NCBI RefSeq assembly: GCF_004359215.1 | Contig: NW_027152186.1 | Coordinates: 1 to 18,612, forward strand | Direction of reading: 5' to 3' | From: Bremia lactucae | Lineage: Eukaryota; Oomycota; Peronosporomycetes; Peronosporales; Peronosporaceae | DNA: 18,612 nucleotides | In this document: piece by piece, positions 8,775 through 17,140 of the stretch | Layout of the letters: every line of letters starts with the position of its first letter | How positions within the stretch are numbered: position 1 is the stretch's first letter | Translations under genes and position numbers: made by a program | Notes under the pieces: model-generated | Told to the model about the DNA's origin: nothing | What the model saw: only the letters and a program-made list of their open reading frames with translations | The model's database searches: none

Positions 8775-8787
8775 AGGGAGGGGTGAT
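8775..8787 (+). promoter_or_regulatory. Polypurine tract of element A
   Basis: AAGGGAGGGGTGA lies immediately before the TG of the 3' LTR, the expected position for plus-strand cDNA priming. One T interrupts it near its end. Confidence 0.75.
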
Positions 8788-9231
8788 GTAACGGGGTGTA
8801 TCGCTACATAAAATTAACACTTAAAGGTTGTTAATTGATATATTATCGAAAAGGTAGATAATATTTGGAGAATATTACTTTTTCTAGTAATGCTCGGAAA
8901 TCTTATCCATAAATAGGTAAAAGCCGTTTTATCTATTTATCCCGCAGACTAATCAGCTGTAAACGTAAACAAAGAGAGATAGATCGATAAGATTTCAATT
9001 GCATGTCTAGTAATAGTTTATAATTAAGTAAGCATCAACAGGTAAAAAGAAGAAGAAACTTAATTATATCAATACAGTTTTCATTTAACCGTCTTTAAGG
9101 TAGTTGTCTTAAAGAGAAGTCTTCCTCTGCACGTACTAGTGTACGTGAAGTGACGTAAGGCACCACTCGCAACTGAAGCAGTGCGAAGTGGACTTGTACT
9201 GAAGCAGTACAAGTCGTAGTGCCCCGTTACA
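8788..9231 (+). repeat. 3' LTR of element A
   Basis: Starts TGTAACGGGG and ends CCCCGTTACA, so the LTR has a 10-bp perfect terminal inverted repeat. It corresponds to 2058-2482. The hairpin at 9191-9215 is perfect here (10-bp arms, 5-nt loop), while its 5' counterpart has two mismatches. Confidence 0.9.
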
Positions 9232-9632
9232 GTGATGATACACGAAGCGAGGTGTCTTGTTTCTGAACGTAATCATGCATCGACAGCTTGTCTTGTCAAA
9301 TGGAGAAGAAGTTTGAACGCAAGCGAGACTCGTCTTGTTGAGGAGGTCGACTTATCATTAGCTAATATTTTTTGGTCTATACTTTAATAATATAGACCGA
9401 CAACATATGACTCGCAGTATCCGTTAATCGGATACTGCATGTTACCTCCTGATGTAATTATGTATAACACCTTAAATACTTTTGTATTGAGTAACAATCA
9501 TGAACTTTTCAAAAATTCGAATACAAAAGGAATTTAATTTTTGCAATTTAATACCTTCAAAATAATTGTATTTTTCGCCATTATCGTTTATTTCTTGTAG
9601 CCATTCCATGAACAAATTTATTTGCTAGCATC
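9232..9632. other. Upstream region of the EHD-like gene
   Basis: AT-rich, with no confident gene. 9232-9410 is open in one plus frame (LVKWRRSLNASETRLVEEV) but unrecognised. Three inverted repeats stand out: 9374-9398 (8-bp arms), 9414-9438 (10-bp arms, 5-nt loop) and CTTTTGTATT with its inverse about 30 nt later at about 9478-9530. The promoter of the GTPase gene should lie here; no core element can be assigned with confidence. Confidence 0.4.
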
Positions 9633-11199
9633 ATGACGGCGCGCTTAAGTGGTGGAGCAAAGTGCCAGGTTCGCGTCGCTGGTGAAGTGAATCGCATGAT
9701 TCAAAAAGATGTGGGCGAACTTTACGATCAGCTGGAAATTGTGCGTGCGGAGATGCATTTCCCATCCTTTGCACCCATCAACGTGCCCATGGTGCTGGTG
9801 CTGGGCAATCATTCGTCGGGAAAGAGCACTTTCATCAATTACATGCTGGGCCAGAATGTGCAGAAGACTGGACGCGCACCCACAGATTGTACCTTCACGG
9901 TGCTAGTAGGTGGTGCACGAGAAGAGCGACTCGATGGCGCGGCGCTTGTCAGACACGCGCAATTCGGCTTTAATGACGTGGAGCGCCTTTTCGGCCACGA
10001 GTTTGTGTCACAGATCGAACTCAAAGTGGTGGCTGGTAGCGAGCTGTTGGACAAAAGTGGACTTATGATTGTAGACTCACCAGGTATGATTGATCCGCCC
10101 GGCACGTCGCTGGACCGCACGGACGAGGACCGGGGCTATGACTTTAAACGGGTTGTTCATTGGTTTGCGGACCGGGCAGACGTAATTCTGGTCATGTTTG
10201 ACCCGGACAAGCCGGGAACGACGTTCGAGACACTGGACGTGCTCACTAAGTCTTTGCAGGGAATGACAAGCAAAGTGTTGCTGATTCTTAACAAAGTGGA
10301 CGACTTTGAAACTGTTCACGACTTTGGGCGTGCATACGGAGCGCTGTGCTGGAATCTCAGCAAGGTTATCCGACGCAAAGATTTGCCAACCATATACACC
10401 ATGTACGTTCCACAAGAAAAGCGAATCGCTCCGTCCACCTCAGTTATTGAACAAATTCCGCTCAATGTGTCAAACATGCTAGCGCATGAGTTTGACGGAA
10501 TTCGTGGCGAAGTGATTCGTGAAGTGGAGCGAGCACCTGATCGTGCAACGGATAATATTTTAAATCTACTTAAGGCCACCACAGTAAGGCTCAAAATGCA
10601 CATGACGCTGATTGAAGCATGCAAGAAGGAGTATCTGGACCTGTGCACGTTCTGGAGGCGTGCGCAGATTGCGAGTATTGCGGCGGGTATAGGCTTCACG
10701 ACGTTTTATCTAATCCGAACAGTAGGCTACCGAGCCCCTGTGATACCTTTAACCACTGGCACGATGGCGCTGTCGGGATTACCATCTTCTCCATCCTCTC
10801 AATCGCAACTATCAGGTGCGATCTCCGTTCAATTGTCTGGTGCCCGCACATCTGCTTGGGAAATGAACTGGTTTAAGCAAGTGTCGCGCTCACAGTCGCT
10901 GTTCAAGTTGAGCACATTTCTGAAAGTTGTATTACTGTCATGTGCCTCAAATTTTGCACTGTGGAAGGCATCAATACTTAACATTGAATACAAGCGCAAG
11001 AGTGTGCTGCATTGGTTGCCACTCACCTTTAACCAGGTGTACGGACCATTTTTATGCAAATCTGATCGGGCACACGATGACATTATGACGCAGTGGGATG
11101 TTGTACAGCCTGGCCTGAAGTTCGCTTTATCATCGACGTCAATTAAAAACTTTCCGACTATCAACACGACGAACAAGACATTTTTGGAGGATGTGCTAA
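9633..11199 (+). CDS. EHD/dynamin-family membrane GTPase, 3' end in gap
   Basis: Predicted membrane-remodelling GTPase of the EHD (C-terminal Eps15-homology domain protein) / dynamin superfamily. The ATG at 9633 is the first after an in-frame TGA at 9609. About 522 residues are visible without introns. GTPase motifs: P-loop GNHSSGKST (residues 58-66), DSPG (148-151) and NKVD (220-223). Residues 285-345 form the helical stretch that follows the G domain in EHDs. Hydrophobic segments near residues 346-362 (IASIAAGIGFTTFYLI) and 428-444 may be membrane spans, with a Ser-rich loop between them. No EH domain is seen in the visible part; the end is lost in the gap. It is the only intact-looking host gene here, and its codon use is more GC-rich than its surroundings. 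An endosomal or mitochondrial role is possible but not shown. Confidence 0.85.
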
Positions 11200-11299
11200 N
11201 NNNNNNNNNNNNNNNNNNNNNNNNNNNNNNNNNNNNNNNNNNNNNNNNNNNNNNNNNNNNNNNNNNNNNNNNNNNNNNNNNNNNNNNNNNNNNNNNNNN
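11200..11299. other. Assembly gap (100 N)
   Basis: A second conventional 100-N gap. It hides the 3' end of the GTPase gene and the 3' end of the minus-strand frame on its right. Confidence 0.95.
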
Positions 11300-11540
11300 C
11301 CCTCCATTCCTTCATGAAGGCTGTCCATTCTTTGTATTTTAGAAAATATGCTTCGCATTTCTTAACAATTCTTTTCTTGTAATATGCCATACACGAGATA
11401 ATGTGAAAAGTTTGGTCGTGTCCTTGAATACCTAAAATTAGTACCAGCTCGTGGTCAACAACAAAACCTTTCGGAGGAACATAGTTCCTAAAGTTGATCA
11501 AAAGAAGTTTATTGCTGAGAAGAATTCCGTTCGTTACCAT
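11300..11540 (-). CDS. Partial hypothetical protein, 5' end present
   Basis: An ATG at 11540 on the minus strand opens 80 codons with no stop before the gap. The product has hydrophobic and basic stretches (LLINFRNYVPPKGFVVDHEL, HIISCMAYYKKRIVKKC, FLKYKEWTAFMKEWR). Its composition looks protein-like, but I recognise no domain. It converges on the GTPase gene. It could be a real gene, a transposon fragment or a chance frame in AT-rich DNA. Confidence 0.3.
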
Positions 11541-11574
11541 ATATTCTTATTTATATTATAACAAGTAGACCAAG

Positions 11575-11624
11575 CCGATCGCGGTAAGAACCTCCCCGAT
11601 CGCGGTAAGAACCTCCCCGATCGC
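11575..11624. repeat. Perfect 21-bp tandem repeat, 2.4 copies
   Basis: Two identical units CCGATCGCGGTAAGAACCTCC (11575-11595 and 11596-11616) are followed by the first eight bases of a third. Absence of differences points to recent duplication or slippage. Each unit starts with a GATC-centred CGATCG. Confidence 0.92.
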
Positions 11625-12155
11625 ATTTAAATATACCGTATAGTGTCCATTACGCTGCTTGTAGGATGATTTTGTCACTATCCTATAGCCTTTGGTGGCA
11701 GCAATGCCTTTTTGTAGGCGGACGCTACTATAGTAGCCACGCTCTACTTAAGCACACATCTTCAAGCACTGTGAGGAAGCAGTTTAATCGTCTTCTCTCA
11801 CGCGCATGAGGTAGTTGGTGGGAGCCTAAGCGACCTCACTCAACTTACGATGTACCTTAGGACAAGTTTCGTCACGGAAGCGGTAATCCGGCTTAACGAC
11901 TAAAGCCCGTTACACTTTTCTTTGACTTCGCGAGAGCTATATTTGATTTTTGCAAGTCCTATGGTGGCTGCAGCAATGTGTTCTAAGCATTGACGTCAGA
12001 TTCCTCCGGGTAATTGTAATCCATTATTTGCTTAAAAGCTGAATGTATTGCGCAGCTCGTTGGATTTGCTGGTTGGTAAAGAGGAAAGCAAGGAATTGGG
12101 AAGGGAATTACTGTTTTAATATCTAGGGATAAAGAAACGATGTAATATACCGATT
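11625..12155. other. Intergenic region, possible LTR remnant at its left
   Basis: No gene is seen. 11625-11915 ends in AAGCCCGTTACA, which resembles the CCCCGTTACA end of LTR A, and contains a TCTTC...GAGG stretch in the same order, so it could be a decayed solo LTR. It is not followed by a PBS, and its left end cannot be placed. 11916-12155 holds nothing recognisable. Confidence 0.25.
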
Positions 12156-12385
12156 AGCCAATCAGAGCTGTTTTGTCTGTGGTAATAGTCGTAATGTCTG
12201 TAGCAATCGTCAAAATGTCTGTGGAAACACTCGCAACCAATAGAATATTTCGTTATCGATTTAGCAGTCAAATTGACCACACAAATTGTATTTTTCTTAG
12301 GCCGCCGCTATGTTCACATGCATTAATACTACGGCCACAGACAAACTATTACGGTTACAGACAATTAAACTAACCAATCACAGCT
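12156..12385. mobile_element. MITE-like unit with 21-bp subterminal repeats
   Basis: The left part carries three consecutive 21-bp units, each starting TGTCTGT (12174, 12195, 12216). The right part carries the same motif inverted (ACAGACA at 12337 and 12357, 20 nt apart). The unit is flanked by a 14-nt direct repeat, AGCCAATCAGAGCT (12156-12169) and AACCAATCACAGCT (12372-12385), identical at 12 of 14 positions and perhaps a long target duplication. It has no credible coding capacity. Inverted repeats around a ~200-bp body fit a non-autonomous DNA element. Confidence 0.5.
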
Positions 12386-12544
12386 CAAAGGGCGCTAGAG
12401 CACGTTATGGTCAGCCGGAAATGTGCGTTAGGATATAATTTCCTGCATCAATGTTTTCTGGAAGCGACATTTGACGTGTGGAATCCACAACAGAAATGCC
12501 TTACAGACGAGAAGAACCCTACGTCTAAAGAAATAACCAGGTAG
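12386..12544. other. Spacer before element B
   Basis: Short intergenic stretch; nothing recognisable is seen. Confidence 0.5.
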
Positions 12545-13028
12545 TGTAATGGGGCACACATCAGTTGGAGAACCGTTGTTGTGTTACATTTAATTTATGG
12601 GTAAAATACTCTTTATCTAATTTTAAATAGTTGGTTACTTAAATCCCATTTATTATGGGTAACAAATGTGGTCGCCGCCAGATATAAATCTGGCGGCCAA
12701 AATCATCTTTTAAGTAGCTAGGGTAAAGTTTCTAGATTTAAATAATTAAATAAAGCGCAGTTCCCCTTTTAATCTTAAAGCGTTAAGTGCCTTTCTAAGG
12801 CTTGCGCATTGATCTGTAAGAGATAGAAGCCTTTGTAAGGTATATCATCTTGGGCACTAGTTGCCACTTGGTTCTACGAGCCCCTGAATCCCTTGAACTA
12901 GGATTCCTTAAGCTTTAATAGCTTGTACGACTCCCGGAGTTATTAAACCCATTGGTTTGATAGAACTAAGTGACTTTCTGAGTCTGAAAGTCTTCCTCTG
13001 ACTTTAAGAGCGAGGTAGCTCCGCTACA
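12545..13028 (+). repeat. 5' LTR of element B
   Basis: Starts TGTAATGGGGC and ends GCTCCGCTACA, an imperfect terminal inverted repeat. Its first ~65 nt match 18540-18612 closely. It contains a 10-bp-arm hairpin at 12674-12697. The PBS follows two bases later, as in element A. Confidence 0.88.
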
Positions 13029-13030
13029 CC

Positions 13031-13044
13031 TGGTAGCACTCGTA
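13031..13044 (+). promoter_or_regulatory. Primer binding site of element B
   Basis: TGGTAGCACTCG lies two bases after the LTR. The first ten bases equal the PBS of element A, so both families probably use the same, initiator-Met-like, tRNA primer. Confidence 0.75.
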
Positions 13045-13088
13045 GTCAATCTACTCCTGAGTCTTTACAAGACTAATTTCTCACGAAA

Positions 13089-13614
13089 ATGGAAGAGGTT
13101 CCAGAATTTTTAGAAGCGCAACGCGCCGCTTATGACAAGCTCAAAACCTTATTCGGGCTTGAGCACTTGGAATTCATTTATCTTCCAGGAGGGCGTTGCC
13201 TGGACGGAATTGTTCCGTTCTCATCCGGCTACGTTCGAAGAGGCAATTGTCATAGCGCTACGCGCCGAGTTTGACTTTAAGTCTGCTCGGGTTAGCACGC
13301 CTGTCTACCGAACAAGCTCTTCGAGCAAATGGGTTCCGTCTAATAGAGCGGAACCTATGGATTAAAGCCTCGTTGAGGAAGGAGAAGAGGCTCTTCAAGC
13401 TGTGGAACAGCATAAGACCATCCGTAGATGTTATATGTGCGGAAGCACGAAACATTTACGCCCTGCCTGCCCTCTTCGAAATTCGCGTAAAGCTCGAAAG
13501 AGCTCCAAATCCGACCTATACCAGAGATCTGGTACGGTGCGGGAAAACGTCGATACCAAGTAGGTGCGAAGCGCCCTACTGGGGAAGACCTAGGCTCTGT
13601 CGAACCTCTAGGAG
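13089..13614 (+). pseudogene. gag: gag of element B (internally deleted)
   Basis: The ATG at 13089 opens MEEVPEFLEAQRAAYDKLKT, the typical N-terminus of this gag family. After about 30 codons the sequence jumps in another frame to a late capsid segment (WTELFRSHPATFEEAI, ALRAEFDFKSAR), so most of the capsid domain is missing. The nucleocapsid part follows in a third frame after a stop: EQHKTIRRCYMCGSTKHLRP with an intact CCHC knuckle (C-x2-C-x4-H-x4-C) at 13429-13470. Stops follow from about 13561. Confidence 0.85.
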
Positions 13615-13647
13615 GTGAGAATAAACAGAACCTAGCCCTAATTAGCT

Positions 13648-14035
13648 CGGTGATCAATCGCACGGGGCGAGAGTACAAGCCTGGCTTGCTAGTCACTCGA
13701 GCGACTGCAAAGGGCTTTGATAAGCCGTGGTCAATTTTAATTGACTGGAGCGTCTTGAAATTATGCTCGACGCCTTTCCTTTGAAGGAAGTCAACAATGC
13801 GTTGAGGCGCTTAGAGCGCATGAAGGTGATACAATCACTGTTCGCTTAGCGACTGGGACTCGTGTCACTGCTCCCAAAGTTCCATTGAACTTAGGTATAG
13901 AGTTTCTGGACTTTGACATTATGGAACCCTGTCTCGTCCTTGATTGGATTCGAGATATGATCTCATCATTGGTATGGCCTGGTTAATACACCATGAGCCA
14001 TGGATCGATTAAAGGTCTAAGACCTTAAACGCCAC
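13648..14035 (+). pseudogene. Aspartic protease of element B
   Basis: Retropepsin domain. The active-site region is split: ...SILID with the Asp at 13743-13745, then two bases of the next codon are missing and GAS follows in another frame with a stop directly after it. The rest reads YARRLSFEGSQQ, ITVRLATGTRVTAPK, LDFDIMEPCLVLDW, and after a second shift YDLIIGMAWLIHHEPWID followed by TAA. The IIGMAWL block is the second conserved region missing from element A. Confidence 0.83.
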
Positions 14036-14057
14036 GCGCAATGTTCCTAGCAAAGTT

Positions 14058-14767
14058 TTGGAAAGTCATGAACTCACCTTTGCTAGGCAACAAAAGCGCT
14101 ATTGGCGAGGATCATTGAATGAGTCTGTCAGTGTTTTAGACATTGCCATGTCTGAGTTAATAAACTATAATGTTAAAAACATTAATTCTGAGCACGACTC
14201 AGCAGAAATAAGTAGAACGGCACGTGCTCCGTCGAGTGAAACTCGTTATAATAACGATTCACTAAATGCTGAAAGCATTGTTGGATGGTCGGGCGAGGTG
14301 GCATCATACTGAGTGTTAATAGTAACATTATTGGCGGTTCGCCAGGGCATTTTGGGTCAAACCCACCTAATGCACGTGAAGCGACACGTAAACGTTTGCT
14401 GGATAAGGAAGTTGAGTTACCTAGCTCCTTGTCGGATGTCAAATTAGACACCATGTCTTGTATAGAACCAATACAGGCTGGAAAACCCGGGGACGTGGAT
14501 GTCCCGGCCTCTAAGAGGCGTATTGTCTCCCCTTCAAGACAGGATGGACACGACGCGTGTATACCCTCACAAAGTGATACGAGTGAGCAAGTACATACGC
14601 TTGTAAATGGCGTGACCGATAACATTGAGGGGGGAGTTAGCGTTGCGGCAATCCCTTTGTCACATGCTCTTTTAGAGCTAGAAGAAATTTCTATTGATGA
14701 GTGCGGCCGAGCCTTAAAGGCTGGCGACTTATCTGAGATGGTGGTCATCCGACCAACAACTAAGTAG
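14058..14767 (+). pseudogene. Protease-RT linker of element B
   Basis: A long variable linker in two overlapping frames (14058-14312 and 14285-14767). Recognisable family blocks are FARQQKRYW, ESVSVLDIAMSELI, VDVPASKRRIVSPS, SDTSEQVHTLV and ELEEISIDECGRALKAGDLS. It is rich in Ser, Glu and Asp and has no catalytic motif. Short palindromes with a single central base are frequent (14243-14257, 14507-14519, 14710-14722). Confidence 0.75.
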
Positions 14768-15640
14768 ACTCATCGTCACTTCTAGACGAAGCTGTCCTGG
14801 ATGACACAAAAGCTGTACCTTGTGCGCGGAATGGGTCATCGATCCTTAAAGATCCTACGGATCCTTTTTATTCCTTGATTAAGGAATTCCAAGATGTGGT
14901 ATGTAATATTCCACCATCTGTTTTACCTCCGGATAGAGGTGTTCGGAATGAATTGACATAGTTCCGGGGACCAAATACTGTGTCACAAGACAATGGCCTT
15001 TACCAAAGGAGCAGTGTGACGTCATTGACGATTTCTCCGTGCTAAGCACGAGGCTGGAATGGTACGAGAGAGCAAATCTCCTCATTCGACACTAACATTT
15101 TGTGTCAAAAAACCAAATTGTAAATGGCGCATCGTACATGCTTATAATGAGCTTAATGCTGTCACTATACCAGCACCAACCCCCATTCCTTGAAATGATG
15201 TTCTTCAGAATAATATGGTGGGATGTACAATGTACAGTGCATTGGACTTAGTCGATGCTTACTACCAATTGCTCATGCGAGCTAGCGATATCCCGCTTAC
15301 AGCGATTAGCACCCCAAGCGGCATGTTATGGGAGTGGCTAGTTATGCCACAAGGGCGCCCCGGCAACATTTAATCGTCTAGTGACGCAACTGTTTCGGCC
15401 TCATCGAGGTTATGCACAGACTTATTTCGATGGCATTTTTGTCCATAGTCGTGCGGAGCAGGGTCGGTCGGATATGGAAAACCATTTAGACCATTTACGA
15501 GCAGTGCTCGAGTGCATGCGCACAAACAAATTGTATGCCAATGCATCTAAATGCAGTTTTGGCGCTGACGAAATTCCTTTTTTAGGATGCTTTATTGAAG
15601 CGAGGCCTTCGAGCAGATCCTGCTAAGGTAAAATCCATTG
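14768..15640 (+). pseudogene. Reverse transcriptase of element B, active site mutated
   Basis: Blocks in order: SSLLDEAVLDDTK, DPFYSLIKEFQDVV, VLPPDRGVRNEL, a shifted WPLP region, SPHSTLTFCVKKP, WRIVHAYNELNAVT, PAPTPIP followed by TGA, YSALDLVDAYYQLLM, STPSGMLWEWLVMPQG. At about 15354 roughly eight bases are missing between PQG and APATFNRLV. The catalytic YFDD box is YFDG (15423-15434), which removes one of the paired metal-binding aspartates. HLDHLRAVLECMRTNKLYAN and the IPFLGC block follow. A shift at about 15600 leads into RNase H. Confidence 0.9.
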
Positions 15641-16376
15641 TAGATTGGCCGATTTCTAAAAACCAAAAGGATTTGCGTAAGTGGTTGGGTCTCGCCAATT
15701 ATTTACACAAATATAGCGGTAGATTACGCTGATATGGCAAGGCCATTATCTAATCTCCTTAAAAAGGATACAGAATGGTGCTGGACTAGCACCGAAAATA
15801 GTGCTTTTCGAGCAGTTAAGGATAGTTTTATCCATGCCTCGATTCTGGCACTGCCAAACCCATCAGTCGGTAATCACTGATATATTCCATAGAGCGCCAG
15901 ATTCTGCCATTATAGGCTGGAAATTTTTATCGAATCATCAATAAGTAATTGTATTGAAGCATAATACTTTAGAGGAAACTTATCTTTCGCACAAATTGGC
16001 CTTTCAGTGTCGTCTGTGACGCATCAGATTTTGCCTTTGGCAGTGCTCTGTTACAAACAGATGTTGACGGGCACGAACGTGTTATTGCATTCGAGTCTAG
16101 ACAGCTTAAAGCTGCGGAAAAGAACTACCCAGTTCATGACAAAGCGTTACTTGCTATGAAGTATGCTCTCGTCATATTCAAAGTTCATCTGCTCGGCTCT
16201 AAGCCGTTTGCGATATATACAGATCACGCGTCATTACGCACGCGACTAAGTCGCCTCATCTCTCACAGAGAATGGCCCGATGGCTATCCTTTCTTGCGAA
16301 ATACAACTTCGAGGTGAAGTGTAAGCCCGGCATGCAGAATGCTTTGGCCGATGCGTTATCACGCAGGACGGATTAT
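15641..16376 (+). pseudogene. RNase H domain of element B, with insertion
   Basis: QKDLRKWLGLANYLHKYSG precedes a stretch with shifts up to ILALPNP. Then about 128 unrelated bases (15872-15999) are inserted before PFSVVCDASDFAFGSALL (Asp at 16018-16020). Next come FESRQLKAAEKNYPVHDKAL and LAMKYAL; the usual catalytic Glu of HDKELLAM is Ala here (GCG at 16144-16146). YTDHASLR (Asp at 16222-16224), SPHLSQRMARWLSF and ALADALSRR close the domain. Confidence 0.87.
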
Positions 16377-17140
16377 GAGCTTTCTCATTTAACGACTATC
16401 TTGTCGCCTATTCCTGAATTAATCCGTTCGGCTTACGCCAAGGATGAGCAGTGTAGCTCTGCTACGAGCTTTAAGGAACTCGGATTCAGGTATTATTCAA
16501 TTGCGGGCACGTTTGCGTGCAAGTCTACATCGATTTTCTATCGATAACAACCTGTTGCTTTATTGCACAGACATCGCGGACCCTCCGCGTGTCGTTGTTC
16601 CTCTATAAGCCAGAGTTACTGGTGGCTTAAACTTTATAAATGGGTCAGCACATATGTTCGCACATGCGAAAGGTGCCAACGGGTTAACTCATCGGCACAT
16701 GGTGCTGCGCCACTGGCGAGTCTTCCCGTCCCCATAGATTGCTGCAAGTCCATTAGTATGGATTTTGTTTTTGGGCTACCGAAACATTCAGCCAGTAACT
16801 CCGGTATAGTGGTTTTTGTTGACCGTTTGAGCAAAATGGCTCACTTAGCTAGCCAAGAGAACGAAAAGAACAAGCAGATGCCAAAGGCAGAAGCTGTATT
16901 AATTCTTATATGGTCGGAGACCGAGTTTTACTAAACGCTAAAAATCTACCTACCAACTTGGTTTCCGCGGTCTTCAAGACCAAATTGCGCCCGCGCTTTA
17001 TTGGTCCATTTACGGTCGTGGCCAAGAAGGGCCTAGCTTATACGCTAAACCTTCCCAGCAAGCTGCGTACACACCCAGTGTTTTACGCTGGCTCGCTTAA
17101 GCCATACCGGGATCCTTCCCACGTGGACTTGAAGGCGCTT
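16377..17140 (+). pseudogene. Integrase of element B, core deleted
   Basis: The zinc-finger region has lost its histidine half: the sequence jumps from VVVP-type residues to SQSYWWLKLYKWVSTYVRTC, which keeps the cysteine pair (TCERCQRV). The core starts normally (ISMDFVFGLP with the first Asp, FVDRLSKMAHLA) but at about 16851 joins directly to EQADAKGRSC of the C-terminal region, removing the second Asp and the Glu of the DDE triad. The GPF/Y module is well kept: MVGDRVLLNAKNLPTN, LRPRFIGPFTVV, HPVFYAGSLKPYRDPSHV. A shift lies near 16905. Confidence 0.88.

Larger units (their letters stand above)
2058..9231 (+). mobile_element. Element A: near-complete, inactive Ty3/gypsy chromovirus
   Basis: LTR, PBS, gag, protease, RT, RNase H, integrase, chromodomain, PPT and LTR are all present in the order typical of Ty3/gypsy (7.17 kb). 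Each domain is identifiable, but frames are broken by at least eight shifts or stops. An antisense reading frame lies between the chromodomain and the 3' LTR. The two LTRs differ by about ten changes in their last 110 nt and much more upstream, so the copy is old or recombined. The five bases flanking each side (CGATC and GTGAT) do not match, so no target-site duplication survives. The internal region is exceptionally rich in short perfect inverted repeats. Confidence 0.92.

Noticed and set aside
10077..10699. Long minus-strand frames inside the GTPase gene
   Set aside because: They are mirror frames of a clearly conserved plus-strand protein with GTPase motifs.
9633..11342. GTPase frame extended through the gap to a stop at 11342
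   Set aside because: The gap length is nominal, so the apparent in-frame continuation is accidental; the residues after the gap do not resemble the family.
12173..12373. 66-codon plus-strand frame in the MITE-like unit
   Set aside because: The frame is only the translation of 21-bp repeats, whose period is a multiple of three.
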